Counted from the stretch's first letter, positions 17,792 through 27,683 are shown. The stretch is DNA of 64,000 nucleotides from Rheinheimera salexigens (GCF_001752395.1 NZ_MKEK01000001.1:2955509-3019508); one strand, 5' to 3'. Program-made: numbers and translations. Notes: generated from the letters alone by a model not told the origin.

Positions 17792-19027
17792 TTAATCTCC
17801 CATACAGTAAGTTGCAGTATCGACAAATACTTGTTTCATGCGATATCCACTACTGCTAAAGCTATCAGTAATGGCGTTTAAAGCCGTAACATCGGCTAAT
17901 GATTGCGGTTGGCGTAAACACACAGTGCGAAATACTTTTTTCACTTGGCACTGAGCAAAAGCTTGGGTGTTAGCGAGTTCTTCACCTAAGCTTTTGGCCC
18001 CAGTACCGGCGCCGGGTAAACTTTCTGACCAACCCAAAGATTGATTTTGGCCTTCACGCCAATAATTAGCCCAATCTTCGTTCTCAGTTTGATAGCCATA
18101 AACAAAGTTACCCGAGTTTATATGGTATTTGCTTTGTACCCGCGATTGGGTTGTCTCATTCACGGTGCCGGCGGCTTGATAAAAAATTTGGCCATTACTG
18201 CCATCTTCATCGCTAAATTGATAATCATAATAGGCAAAGGCTTGCGCCATCGGGTCCATACCGGCATGACAGCCAATACAGTTATTATTAAATAACCGGC
18301 TATCACCGCCTGGGCTACGACTGATATCTTGGCGAATTTGCGCTGGACTAATACTAATATCTTGCAGTGGCTCTAGGTCGGTACACAATTGGTTAAGCAA
18401 GGTGAAGCGAAACATGGCTCGGTTAGTGCCCAGATAAAAAAACGCTTTGGCTGCGGCGCGGCTAGTCATAACACCGGCGCTTGCTGCTGCTGGGATAGCA
18501 TTTAAACTGCTTTGAGCTCTAGGTTCTAAATACTGGGCTAAATCGACCGCTTGCTGCTCTAGGGCGACATAGTGGGCATTATCGGTGCTGTTATAAGGTG
18601 GCAAATCTAAACTATCACTGCCGACATACAGCAGATCGGTCTGTAATAGCTGGCGATAGTCTATATCGTCACGAATTAAGCCAATTACCGTCGCCGAGTA
18701 ATCATTTAGCGGCTCAAATACATCTTGATCCCGATTGGTGGCGGCTGAAGCAAATAGCTTTAAGGTGGTGCGGTAAAAATCTGGATGCTGCAGTGCTAAT
18801 TCTGCGGCGCCTTTAGCATTACCGGCGTCTATTAATTGCTGCATTTGGCTTAAGGTTGCCGCATCTGCCGGCACCCCGGCTAAGCGGTCGTGCAACCGTT
18901 TGGCTTGCTGTAGCGAACCAGCTTGAACCGATAAGCTAGCTAGGCCAAATAAGCCCGTAAGGCTGATTAAAAGTGACAGGCTAAGGCTATATCTTATCCT
19001 GCGTATTATTGTTGTTATCTTCATCAC
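17792..19027 (-). CDS. Exported mono-haem cytochrome, DUF1592/DUF1585-like
   Basis: 411 residues with an N-terminal signal peptide (hydrophobic 12-35, SVQAG). One CxxCH motif (CIGCHAGMDPMAQAF) occurs about two thirds along; the following MDP resembles the C-terminal cytochrome of DUF1592/DUF1588/DUF1585 proteins. I infer periplasmic or surface electron transfer. Its stop is 3 bp before the LamG cytochrome start and it follows the AgmX/PglI-like gene by 13 bp, so it is in the operon. Family naming is by resemblance only. Confidence 0.65.
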   Translation of the reverse strand: MMKITTIIRRIRYSLSLSLLISLTGLFGLASLSVQAGSLQQAKRLHDRLAGVPADAATLSQMQQLIDAGNAKGAAELALQHPDFYRTTLKLFASAATNRDQDVFEPLNDYSATVIGLIRDDIDYRQLLQTDLLYVGSDSLDLPPYNSTDNAHYVALEQQAVDLAQYLEPRAQSSLNAIPAAASAGVMTSRAAAKAFFYLGTNRAMFRFTLLNQLCTDLEPLQDISISPAQIRQDISRSPGGDSRLFNNNCIGCHAGMDPMAQAFAYYDYQFSDEDGSNGQIFYQAAGTVNETTQSRVQSKYHINSGNFVYGYQTENEDWANYWREGQNQSLGWSESLPGAGTGAKSLGEELANTQAFAQCQVKKVFRTVCLRQPQSLADVTALNAITDSFSSSGYRMKQVFVDTATYCMGD

Positions 19028-19040
19028 AACCTCAGCTATT

Positions 19041-20015
19041 TTAGCTTGGTAAAAACTCTACCGTCCATTGGGAGCGAGTCACCGCAACCGGCTCGGCACC
19101 AAAATTAATGCTTTGCATGCGCAAGCTTAATTGGCGCTCTAATGCACTATTGTTTAATTCACTTTGCACTATCTTGACAGTGGATAAGCTACCATCTGGA
19201 TTAATTACAAATTCAAACACCACTTTTCCCTGCAATAACGGGTCGCGGCGTAAAGCGCGGCTGTATAGCGCATATAAACTGGTTTTATTTGCTTCTAATA
19301 TTTGCCGGATCATGGCTTCAGAACGTCCTTTAGACGCCGTTTCTGCTGTACTATTTGCTGATTCTTGTGCGGCCAGCGCATTGGCTGCATCTTGATCCGC
19401 TAGCCCTTCGATCTGCTGCTTTTGCAACTGAGCGCTGCCATTATCGGCTAATTTTGTGCGGGCCACTTCGCCAGTCGCGGTTACCGCTTGCTGCTGGGCA
19501 AATTGTTGTTTGGCTTGATTACTAATTACATCGCGTTGCACTTGTGCTGCTTGCTGTTGGCCGGTTGATTTCACTTTAGCTTGGTTTTTATTGGCGCTAA
19601 AACTTTGCCGCATGGCGGCTAAATCGTCTTGCAACGCCAGTAAGCCGGTTTGTTGAGCTTGCTGACGAGCCGTTGCAATGTCTTGCTTTGGCACTGTCGG
19701 CGTTTTTGCTGCTTCTACTGGCTCAGGCTTAGGCTCTGGCTTTTTAACTTCCGGCTCTGGCTTAGGTTCCGCTTTAACCGGCTCAGGCGGCGGGGTTTTA
19801 CGTTGCTCTAACATCACTTTGGCTAATTGCGCCGGTATGCGCTCTTGCTGCTGCCGACTGGGCTCTGGCACCGTTAACGCGGGTACGATAATCGCTAGCA
19901 CCAACCACAATACGGCACCTAGCATTAATAACTGATAAAAGCGTTTATCTTCAAATTGCCAATCTAATTGCTGTAAGTGGTTGGCGTAACCGCTACTCAT
20001 AGCTGCTTCTGTCAT
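19041..20015 (-). CDS. TonB-like energy transducer with AgmX/PglI-type C-terminal domain
   Basis: 324 residues. One membrane helix (about 28-48) is followed by a Pro/Lys/Glu-rich linker (PPPEPVKAEPKPEPEVKK, about 74-104), a Gln/Ala-rich middle, and a C-terminal domain beginning SEAMIRQILEANK with LYSRALRRDPLLQGKVVFEF and ending FLPS. That pattern is the AgmX/PglI C-terminal (GltG/GltJ-like) domain of Myxococcus gliding proteins. I infer that it spans the periplasm and couples an ExbBD-like motor to outer-membrane partners. Its ATGA start overlaps the preceding ExbD-like gene. Confidence 0.75.
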   Translation of the reverse strand: MTEAAMSSGYANHLQQLDWQFEDKRFYQLLMLGAVLWLVLAIIVPALTVPEPSRQQQERIPAQLAKVMLEQRKTPPPEPVKAEPKPEPEVKKPEPKPEPVEAAKTPTVPKQDIATARQQAQQTGLLALQDDLAAMRQSFSANKNQAKVKSTGQQQAAQVQRDVISNQAKQQFAQQQAVTATGEVARTKLADNGSAQLQKQQIEGLADQDAANALAAQESANSTAETASKGRSEAMIRQILEANKTSLYALYSRALRRDPLLQGKVVFEFVINPDGSLSTVKIVQSELNNSALERQLSLRMQSINFGAEPVAVTRSQWTVEFLPS

Positions 20016-20575
20016 AGCTGCTCCTGCGCGTTCGCCACATTACGACTGGGCATAGCACTTACCGCTAATGAAAGATCACGATATTCAGTGTCGGCACAAA
20101 TAGCCATAATCAGCCTTAGCACCGCATAAGGGGTGCTAGCATCACCTAAAACAGTTAACTGCCGACCGCTTTCGATTAAAGCTTCAGGTAACGCACCGGC
20201 ACGCGTCGCAAGATAGTTAAGCTCGGTTGTAACGGCTTGGCTTAGCTCAGCTTTAATAGCAGCAGAGTCACTAGCCGCTGAGTCATTCGCCGTAAGCGCT
20301 TGCCAATCGCCTTGCCATACTGGGTTTCCTTGCACTAATAAACCATTGGCGGTAATAGTTAGCATAACTTTTTCGGTCGGTAATATTTCTGAAACCGACT
20401 TAGGTAAATTAATATCTTTATTACTTTGTAATACTTTAACTTCAGACTGATTTACCATTAAAAAGAACACTAGAATGGTAAAAATATCCATTAACGCCAC
20501 TAGGTTTAACTTACTGGTTTGGCCTAAGCGTCGATTTTGCCGTTGCAGTCTTTTTGCTCTAAACGACTGTTTCAT
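20012..20575 (-). CDS. ExbD/TolR-family protein (second)
   Basis: 187 residues. Single N-terminal helix with KLNLVALMDIFTILVFFLM; the intramembrane aspartate at about residue 30 is the proton-relay residue of ExbD/TolR. A periplasmic domain follows. It overlaps both neighbours by 4 nt (ATGA). Two different ExbD-like subunits with one ExbB-like subunit is the composition of AglR-AglQ-AglS in Myxococcus. The likely role is the stator of a proton-driven motor in the inner membrane. Confidence 0.85.
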   Translation of the reverse strand: MKQSFRAKRLQRQNRRLGQTSKLNLVALMDIFTILVFFLMVNQSEVKVLQSNKDINLPKSVSEILPTEKVMLTITANGLLVQGNPVWQGDWQALTANDSAASDSAAIKAELSQAVTTELNYLATRAGALPEALIESGRQLTVLGDASTPYAVLRLIMAICADTEYRDLSLAVSAMPSRNVANAQEQL

Positions 20576-21117
20576 GGCGAGCGCTCCTCTGTAGGTAACT
20601 CACCAAGCGAAATTAATGGAAACAATTCCGCATCCACCACTTGTGCTACCACCACGGCTTTAAATGAGCGCACGGTATCCATAGCCGTGACTAGGGTTTG
20701 ATAATCGAGTTCTGGCGCCGCTAAAATGGTGATCTCTTGCTTTTCTATCTGTTTTTGTTGAAAGGTGAGCTTTAAATCTTGCAGGTATACACTTAACCCT
20801 ACAAAATCTAGCTGGCCTTGTTCGGTTAACAAAAACTCGTGCAAAGGTTCGCCCGCCGGATAATTTAAGCGTAATTTATCGGCATAAATCTCTAACTCTA
20901 ATTGCTGTGGCTGCTCGCGCTCTTGCTGAATTAATTGCTCGGTCATCGCTGGCAACTGAATATTAAGCACTCGAATTTGGGCAAACACTAAACTTAACAG
21001 TAATACCGGCACTAAAACGATCATCAAGTTCATAAATGATGTGATGTCTAGCTCGGCCTCCATAAGCGGGGGTTTACGCCTGTTTAACATCCGCATCACC
21101 TGTGTTTCGTTTTGCAA
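20572..21117 (-). CDS. ExbD/TolR-family protein (first)
   Basis: 181 residues. N-terminal helix ELDITSFMNLMIVLVPVLLL holds the expected membrane aspartate. The long frame overlaps the ExbB-like gene by 44 nt; internal ATGs at 21096 or 21090, the latter with AGGTGA upstream, are more likely starts. The periplasmic portion is Gln/Glu-rich. It partners with the ExbB-like protein and the second ExbD-like protein. Confidence 0.83.
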   Translation of the reverse strand: MQNETQVMRMLNRRKPPLMEAELDITSFMNLMIVLVPVLLLSLVFAQIRVLNIQLPAMTEQLIQQEREQPQQLELEIYADKLRLNYPAGEPLHEFLLTEQGQLDFVGLSVYLQDLKLTFQQKQIEKQEITILAAPELDYQTLVTAMDTVRSFKAVVVAQVVDAELFPLISLGELPTEERSP

Positions 21118-21733
21118 TACTGTTCATTAGTTTTATGCCGACCATTTCCATGGTATCTATCACGCTGGCCGTTTTACCTTGAATTAAGGCATGGATAAAC
21201 ACTAATGGGATAGCGGTCATTAAGCCAAAGGCTGTCGTGTTCATGGCCACCGAAATACTGGCAGATAATAAGCTGGCTTTTTCAGATGGATCAGCACTGG
21301 CCACTGCAGAAAACGCGGTAATCAATCCCATAATGGTACCTAATAACCCCAGTAGCGTGGCCACGTTGGCTAAGGTAGCTAAAAATGGGGTCCGTTTTTG
21401 TAAACGTAAACTGTACTCAAGTACCACTTCTTCCATGGCATATTCCATGTCTTCCCGTCTTTTGGAGCCTTGTGAGCGATGCACGCCACTGGCTAGCATG
21501 GTCAAAATGGGTGCATTACTAGTAGCGGCTAATTCAGTTATGCGCTGGGTATCTGCTTGCGCTACTGCCGGCTGAACTTGTAAAAAAGCTTTATGGTTAA
21601 CCCGGTGCACAGAGCGTAAAAACCACCAGCGCTCTACTGCTATCACGATGCCTAACACTAAAATAAAAGCAATGGGATATATAAATATGCCACCTTGCTG
21701 TAAAAACAAAACGATGCCGTTTAACCACTCCAT
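21074..21733 (-). CDS. MotA/TolQ/ExbB-family proton-channel protein
   Basis: 219 residues, three helices (about 13-33, 121-142 and 160-182). The conserved LATLANVATLLGLLGTIMGLITAF region contains the threonines and glycines of the TolQ/ExbB channel, and SVAMNTTAFGLMTAIP forms the last helix. In the inner membrane it would form the proton channel with the two ExbD-like proteins. The absence of a TonB-dependent receptor gene nearby, and the AgmX-like partner, argue for a dedicated motor rather than iron uptake. Confidence 0.88.
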   Translation of the reverse strand: MEWLNGIVLFLQQGGIFIYPIAFILVLGIVIAVERWWFLRSVHRVNHKAFLQVQPAVAQADTQRITELAATSNAPILTMLASGVHRSQGSKRREDMEYAMEEVVLEYSLRLQKRTPFLATLANVATLLGLLGTIMGLITAFSAVASADPSEKASLLSASISVAMNTTAFGLMTAIPLVFIHALIQGKTASVIDTMEMVGIKLMNSIAKRNTGDADVKQA

Positions 21734-21778
21734 ACTGCTATTCCTCGTTATACATTTATTATTATATTATTTAATAAA

Positions 21779-22120
21779 TTATTGGTTTGATTCAGGTGTT
21801 GATTGGATACTGACCGTTGCCGATTGCACCGCTATAAAACGTAAAAACTGTTGCCGATCTAACGGCGAACTGCTGGCGTTAACCTCAGGTAAAGTGGCGG
21901 CTGGTATGCGAATAACACTAACCGGTGTTTGCCACGGTAAAATATAAATGGTTTTAGGTTGTTCTTGGTTTCCACTAATGGTGGTGGTTAACTTCACCGT
22001 AGCTGGCTCTGGTTCAGCAGCCTGTAACGGTGCAGCTGCCAATAGGCCAAAACAACAAAATGCTAAAATGTGTTCTGGTTTTAAAACGTGCTCTGATTTT
22101 AAAAAATAATGTGGCTTCAT
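21779..22120 (-). CDS. Exported protein of unknown function
   Basis: 113 residues. The N-terminus carries a short internal repeat (KSEHVLKPEHIL) and then a signal-peptide-like stretch ending PLQAAEPEP. The mature part is a small beta-rich domain with no family I recognise. It overlaps the upstream TPR gene by 4 nt (ATGA) and precedes the ExbB-like gene by about 45 bp, so it is presumably a periplasmic accessory of the motor module. Confidence 0.55.
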   Translation of the reverse strand: MKPHYFLKSEHVLKPEHILAFCCFGLLAAAPLQAAEPEPATVKLTTTISGNQEQPKTIYILPWQTPVSVIRIPAATLPEVNASSSPLDRQQFLRFIAVQSATVSIQSTPESNQ

Positions 22121-22833
22121 AAACTTTCCTCAGCGTCACTGCTGCCCTGCGCGGCTAATTGCCGGTCAATTAGGGTTAGCCACATCTTAGCTTGTGGATC
22201 TTGGCTTAATTCAAAATAGCGTTGGTAATGGCGTTGTGCCTGGTTTAATTGCCCCAGATACAGCTCATATAAAATACCTAAATTTTTATGTGCCGCAGCA
22301 GTATCGTTGGCTTGCACTGCTTGCAACCAATACTGCTCGGCTTGGCCAAATTGGCCTTGCTCTCGGGCTAAAATTCCTAATAAATTTAGGCTGGCACTTT
22401 TATTTAGGCTACCATTTTGATTTAGACTGGCACTTAGGTTCAGGCCCGCGCTTTGGTTTAGGCTCGCACTTTTAGCATCCGCAACCAAGGCTTGTTGCAA
22501 GCTGGATTCCGCCTCACCGGCTTGGTTTAATTGCCATTGGCAAACCGCTAAGTTGTACCAAACGCCAGCAAAGTCTGCTTGGCTGGCGACAATGTTTTGC
22601 AGTAATTCAGCCGCATTGTCAAAGTCTTGCTGCTGCATTAACTGTTTGGCCTGGGTAAATTGCTGTTGCTCACTGCCAGGTAGCGACTTAGCCACCTTGG
22701 GTAACGCTGCCGCATTCGTTCCTATACTAACGCTGTCAGTTGCTGTCGCAGGCTTAATAGCTGTTGGCTGTTGGCTACAAGCTGTGCTGAGCAATAACGC
22801 CAACAGCAGAAGGCTATAATTAATGCGGCGCAT
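22117..22833 (-). CDS. TPR lipoprotein with hexapeptide repeats
   Basis: 238 residues. A lipobox (LLSTACS) is followed by tetratricopeptide-like helices (AGVWYNLAVCQWQLNQAGEAE; KNLGILYELYLGQLNQA). Between the TPR units lie five six-residue repeats of the type SASLNQ/SAGLNL (about 121-150), encoded by 18-bp units. It resembles GltE/AglT-type TPR lipoproteins in architecture. I infer that it is a periplasmic scaffold for the envelope machine. Confidence 0.7.
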   Translation of the reverse strand: MRRINYSLLLLALLLSTACSQQPTAIKPATATDSVSIGTNAAALPKVAKSLPGSEQQQFTQAKQLMQQQDFDNAAELLQNIVASQADFAGVWYNLAVCQWQLNQAGEAESSLQQALVADAKSASLNQSAGLNLSASLNQNGSLNKSASLNLLGILAREQGQFGQAEQYWLQAVQANDTAAAHKNLGILYELYLGQLNQAQRHYQRYFELSQDPQAKMWLTLIDRQLAAQGSSDAEESL

Positions 22834-25762
22834 CAGCTACCTCCAAATAGGCTTCAGTTTTATTAAATTCAGCCGGTAATAATACTTGTAAGCGGGTAAA
22901 ACTTTGCTTAACCCAGCTATCATAAATTTGCTGCTGAATTAAGGCCGTAGTTTGCCGATAAAGCTCGATAGCTTGTTCTTCAAACGGATAAGCTTGTTCT
23001 TCTAGTAATAAATCATATTGTTCTGCAGCTAACGCCGTTAGTCCTTGCGGGCGCTCTGAGACTAAAAGCGCTTGGGCCATATCGTCATATAATTGGCCAA
23101 TACTAAATTGCGCTTCTGCTAAGGTGCTGGCCACCCCGTAATCAATACTCTGCTGATAATGACTAATGGCCGTCTGCATATGCTGACGTTTTTTAGTTAA
23201 ATTAGCCTGTAGTGGATGACGCAAGCTTACTTGAGCAAACAATTTATTTTCATGCTGGCCTAACATAAGTGCAGCCGTTGCAGCTAATTGTTGAGTTCGT
23301 TCAGTACTGGCATTGTTACTGGCATTGTTACTTGCACTGTTGCTGGTAATGTTGCTATTAGCGGTTTCGGCTTGTTCAAAACTGACTATTTTGGCTAACC
23401 AGAAATTTTTACGGTAAATATCATTTTGCTGTTGATACAGCTGGACTAAATGCTGCCGCGCTTCTTGGGCTATAGCATGTGGCTGCGGATACTGATTGGC
23501 ATAATCGCGAAATGCTTGTCTGGCTAAATCTAGCTGTTCAGCTTGAAGATAATATTCTGCCGCCAACCATAAGGCATCTCGTTGCTGCTCTGGATCGGTA
23601 GAGTTTGCTGAGAGTTTTAACAGTTGCTCGGCCGCCAATTGCCATTGCTCTAATTGCTGATAACTTTGGATCAGTTGCGCATTAGCCGCTGCGATCCGTT
23701 CTGACTTAGGATATTTTGCCATAAAGCTGTGTAATAAAGCCGGCACGGTAGACCAATTAGCTTCGGCGATTAATAAGCTAATCTGCTCAAAAGCTGCCGC
23801 TTCATGAAAACGCGAGTCTGGCAATACAGCCAGTAACCGCTGTATATGGGCTATAGCAGCAAGGTTAGTTATGCCTGGTAGTTGCGCTTGCTGATAAATA
23901 CTCGAGGCTAATTGCTCGGTAATAAGCTGACGTCGAGCTGAGTTTAAGCTCAAGTTAAGTTGCTGCTGCAAGCTTTGTTCAGCCGCAGCATACTGCTGCA
24001 GAGCCAACTCTGATTGACTGCGTAAAAAAAGTGCTTCATTAGCAAAATGAGTACTTTGCTCGGTAGCATAGGGCCAGTTTATAACAACTTCAGCTTGTGC
24101 AATTACCGTGCTATAGCGCTGCGCTGTATAGTCTTGTTGTATTTGTTGTAGGGCAACTTGCTGCGCGGCTGGATGCTGCGGATGCTGGCTAACAAAGTCT
24201 ATTTGTTGCTGTAACCAGCGCTGTTGCAGCGATTTATAATCAACACTTGATGTCTCACTTTGGGCTGTACGCTCTGCTAAAGATTGAGCTAAAAGCAGCG
24301 CTTTATATGCGGCATCTTGTGGCTTAAACAGACTTGCTTGACGCGATGTATCGGTATAGCCCAAAGCTGCATATAAGCTAAACGCTGATTCTAACTGCTG
24401 ACTACCGGCGTAAGATTCGGCTAATAAATAATTAATATCGGCGGCAATATAACGGGGCTTATTTTGGCCATTAGCCGATTCAGTATCCGCAGTAGAGTCT
24501 GGGCTATAGCTTGCTCGGTTACCAAGAATAACCAGCATTTGCTGCCAATACGGAATAGCTCTGGTAAAGGCTTGCTGCTTCACATCAACCTGCGTTGTCG
24601 CATCTTGGCTTGATACAGTCGCTAGCGCATCGGCATAGTGAGCTCGGCCAAAATAATCTAAATACTGTAACAGTCGTGGTGTTACTTTACTGATATCCGC
24701 TGGGCTAGCTCGGCGCCAAAATGCCGAATCAGCATTAAATAAGCTGATATATTCCTGCTGGGCATTTAAGGCTGCTTCGGCATTTGCGCTGGCTAAATAA
24801 TGCTGGATTAAACGCAATTGAAATTGTGCTGCGGTATAAGTATCGGCATTGTCAGCAATAAAAATACGGTAACTGGCTAAACTTTTTGCCATAAAGCCTT
24901 TTTGTTGTAAAAAATCGGCTAAAGATTGATACAACAAAGCCACTAATGCGATGGGTCGTTCACCACTGGCATAAGGCACTTGTTGTAACAAGGCTTGCAA
25001 GCTTTCGGCTTGTTGCTGATAACTTAACGATATGCTTAAAATATTCAGCACTTCTTGGCGTAAGCTTTGTTGCTGATCAGCCTGGAGTAACTGGTTATAA
25101 CTGCTATCTAATAATTGTAAAAACTGCTGATCGGCTAAATTAAATTGCTGTAATTTGAAGTGGCTCCAACCCGCCATATAGCGTGCATGCTGATTAAAAC
25201 TAGGCTGTTTTGCAGCTAATACTTGTAAATAAGCCTGTAACGCTAATTCATACTCGCCGCGACTATAGTGAATATCAGCCTTACGAAACCACGCCTCTGG
25301 GGCAAAGTTAGAGTCTGGATATTGTGCTAACAAAACCGTTAACTGGCTTAAACTTTGCTCTGGCTGCGCTAATAAATCATAGCTGCGAGCTAATTGGTAA
25401 CGCAGTAATTCATTATTAGGATCATCGGGATATTGCTGCAGCAACTGCTGGTACCGATCTATTAAGGCATGTAGCGCAGATTTTTCTTCTGTAAGGCTTA
25501 AATCTTGGCGTTCATACTGCTCGGTATGCAGTTGTGATAAACGATACAGTATTTTTTGTCTGGTTTCGGGCTGCGGCGCTAAGCTTAGTATTTGTTGATA
25601 TAGTGCATCTAACGCCGTTTCAGTTACTTCGGCCTGTTCAGCAAACGCGCTTTGTTCAAATGCCGGCAATTGATTCAAGGTAGCTGTGTTAGCAACCTCT
25701 TTAGACACCGCGCAGCTGGTTAAAGACAGTACTAGCGCGAGCTTTAGCAGTTTTGTTGGCAT
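22820..25762 (-). CDS. Large TPR outer-membrane lipoprotein
   Basis: 980 residues from the Met at 25762, chosen because it places the lipobox (LSLTSC) 17 residues in; a frame from 25786 would overlap the upstream gene. It is nearly all helical repeats (for example NNELLRYQLARSYDLLAQPEQS and AWFRKADIHYSRGEYELALQAYLQ), with a Ser/Asn-rich low-complexity stretch (SNSASNNASNNAS) near residue 820. The size and content recall the giant TPR proteins of the Glt complex. Likely a periplasm-facing scaffold. Confidence 0.75.
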   Translation of the reverse strand: MPTKLLKLALVLSLTSCAVSKEVANTATLNQLPAFEQSAFAEQAEVTETALDALYQQILSLAPQPETRQKILYRLSQLHTEQYERQDLSLTEEKSALHALIDRYQQLLQQYPDDPNNELLRYQLARSYDLLAQPEQSLSQLTVLLAQYPDSNFAPEAWFRKADIHYSRGEYELALQAYLQVLAAKQPSFNQHARYMAGWSHFKLQQFNLADQQFLQLLDSSYNQLLQADQQQSLRQEVLNILSISLSYQQQAESLQALLQQVPYASGERPIALVALLYQSLADFLQQKGFMAKSLASYRIFIADNADTYTAAQFQLRLIQHYLASANAEAALNAQQEYISLFNADSAFWRRASPADISKVTPRLLQYLDYFGRAHYADALATVSSQDATTQVDVKQQAFTRAIPYWQQMLVILGNRASYSPDSTADTESANGQNKPRYIAADINYLLAESYAGSQQLESAFSLYAALGYTDTSRQASLFKPQDAAYKALLLAQSLAERTAQSETSSVDYKSLQQRWLQQQIDFVSQHPQHPAAQQVALQQIQQDYTAQRYSTVIAQAEVVINWPYATEQSTHFANEALFLRSQSELALQQYAAAEQSLQQQLNLSLNSARRQLITEQLASSIYQQAQLPGITNLAAIAHIQRLLAVLPDSRFHEAAAFEQISLLIAEANWSTVPALLHSFMAKYPKSERIAAANAQLIQSYQQLEQWQLAAEQLLKLSANSTDPEQQRDALWLAAEYYLQAEQLDLARQAFRDYANQYPQPHAIAQEARQHLVQLYQQQNDIYRKNFWLAKIVSFEQAETANSNITSNSASNNASNNASTERTQQLAATAALMLGQHENKLFAQVSLRHPLQANLTKKRQHMQTAISHYQQSIDYGVASTLAEAQFSIGQLYDDMAQALLVSERPQGLTALAAEQYDLLLEEQAYPFEEQAIELYRQTTALIQQQIYDSWVKQSFTRLQVLLPAEFNKTEAYLEVADAPH

Positions 25763-25775
25763 GGATATGGATTGA

Positions 25776-27683
25776 TTAATCTGCATGCTTAGCCTCGTTT
25801 AAGCGACTAGCAGAAGTCAATAATTGCTCCATCATTCTGGCCATGGCTTGCTTATTATGCCGTTGTAATTGCTGCAACTGCTCGCTTTGCAACAGACGAT
25901 GTTGCTGTAGCTTTTGATTCAATTGAGCTAATTTACGTTGCTGATTACTTAATAATGCCATATTCAACTGTTGCTGTTGGGCACTTAAATTCTGCAACCG
26001 TTGCTGCTGTTGTTGTAATCTGTTTTCACCATCCCCTAATTGGCTTAGGCGGTGTAATTTAGTGCTTACTTGCTCTAGTTGCAGCACTAACTGTTGCTGC
26101 TGTTTGCTTAACTGCCATAACCTATCAGCCTGATCATGTTGATATTGCCATAATAATAAACCGGATAAACGCTGTAAGCGCTGGGCGTGAGCTTGATACT
26201 TTTGACTATCATGTTGCTGCAATTGCACTAAGCGACCTTGTGCTTGCTGCACCGTCGTTAGTTGCTGCTGTAATTCACCTTGAGTTAAAAACAACGAACT
26301 TGGCTGCTGAGCTTGCTCGGCAATTTGTTGCTGTAAACTCGCGACTTGCTGAGTTAGGACTTGGCGTTGAGCGTGGAAAGCAGGCAACTGGCTGGTTAAA
26401 AGACTGTGCTGTTTGGCTGATTTGTAGTCGACTACTTGTTGCAACCTAGCTAACCGCGCTTGGCGTACTGGTGCCTGATTAATATGTTGTTGCAGCATAA
26501 TGCTTTGCTGCTGTAATTGGTGCAGTTGATCATCACTACTAAATTGTAACTGCTGCCATGGCGTTAGCGGTTCTGCTAGCTGGCTAACGTCAATCGGTTT
26601 TGCTTCTCTGAGCAAGCCATATTGTTGCTGCTGATAGTATTTATCTGCCCAGCGATAGGCTGCTAATGCCGCTTCTGGCTGTTGATTTCGCTCTAATTGC
26701 TCACCAATGCGGGTAGCCGCTTGCCAAGCGGTAACACTATACGGCTGTTGTTTTATTTGTTGCTGTAACACGGCAAGTAAAGTAGGAATATGCCGCTGTT
26801 CGGTTAAAATCTGTCGGTATAACGCCAGTGCATTACTACTTAGTACGCTGTTTTGCGGAAATTGACTTAAAATGGCATCGGCAGCGGCCCAATCTTGGCT
26901 GTTGATATACAGCTCAGCACGGCTAAGTTGTACATAATCCACCAACGCTGCTCGCTCTGCTTGTGGATATGAAAAGCCCGTTGGCGTATTTAAGGTTAAC
27001 CAATGGCCACTAAATAATTGCTGCCAAAAACTTAACTCTACAGTGTGTCCTAACCGAGTTTGTAGCTGCGCTAACCAGTGCTGTGCCACTTCAGGCTGCT
27101 GTTTAGCGATGATTAACGCCTGATTACTCACAATATAAGGCATTTCAGCTTGGTCAGCTAACAAGTTAAAGTCTGGTGTTTTAGGAATACTAATATCTGG
27201 CCAATGTAGTAATTGGCTTAATAACTGTTGTTGCCCCAAATATTGCTTATCTGCCGTCATATTGACTTGGGCTAAGTACTGTTTTGCCGCGATTTTATTA
27301 CCGGTTTCTAATTGATAACGAGAAAACTGCAGTAAAGCGATATTGCGTAGCGCTTGCGGTAAAGCATTTTGGCTATCAGTTGGTTGCTCTAATACTTGTT
27401 GTAGAATAGTAGCCGCATGCAGTGGCATATCTAATTGTAAATATAAGCCTGCTTCTAATAATTGGGTGCGCGCATCGCGGCTAGGGGCTAATTGTAAGGC
27501 CTCTAACGCTGCAGCGGGTTGTTGTAAATAAAATTGCCAAGCGGCTTGGCGATAATGCTTTTCAGTAATATCGCTTTTGGTTGAGCTAGCTTTTACTGCA
27601 CCAGCTTGTTCTGAACCATTACTGACCCAGCTGCAAACTAATAAAAGCGCCGCCAGCAGCGGCCAGCTTAATTGGCGGACCAT
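25776..27683 (-). CDS. Glutamine-rich TPR/coiled-coil exported protein
   Basis: 635 residues. Signal peptide (hydrophobic residues 6-20), a first half of TPR-like helices (AAWQFYLQQPAAALEAL; AAKQYLAQV) and a second half of long coiled coil extremely rich in glutamine and leucine (QLVLQLEQVSTKLHRL, LSAQQQQLNMALL). It overlaps the downstream gene's longest frame by 11 nt and the upstream gene by 16 nt. It is probably a periplasmic structural component. No enzymatic motif seen. Confidence 0.7.
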   Translation of the reverse strand: MVRQLSWPLLAALLLVCSWVSNGSEQAGAVKASSTKSDITEKHYRQAAWQFYLQQPAAALEALQLAPSRDARTQLLEAGLYLQLDMPLHAATILQQVLEQPTDSQNALPQALRNIALLQFSRYQLETGNKIAAKQYLAQVNMTADKQYLGQQQLLSQLLHWPDISIPKTPDFNLLADQAEMPYIVSNQALIIAKQQPEVAQHWLAQLQTRLGHTVELSFWQQLFSGHWLTLNTPTGFSYPQAERAALVDYVQLSRAELYINSQDWAAADAILSQFPQNSVLSSNALALYRQILTEQRHIPTLLAVLQQQIKQQPYSVTAWQAATRIGEQLERNQQPEAALAAYRWADKYYQQQQYGLLREAKPIDVSQLAEPLTPWQQLQFSSDDQLHQLQQQSIMLQQHINQAPVRQARLARLQQVVDYKSAKQHSLLTSQLPAFHAQRQVLTQQVASLQQQIAEQAQQPSSLFLTQGELQQQLTTVQQAQGRLVQLQQHDSQKYQAHAQRLQRLSGLLLWQYQHDQADRLWQLSKQQQQLVLQLEQVSTKLHRLSQLGDGENRLQQQQQRLQNLSAQQQQLNMALLSNQQRKLAQLNQKLQQHRLLQSEQLQQLQRHNKQAMARMMEQLLTSASRLNEAKHAD

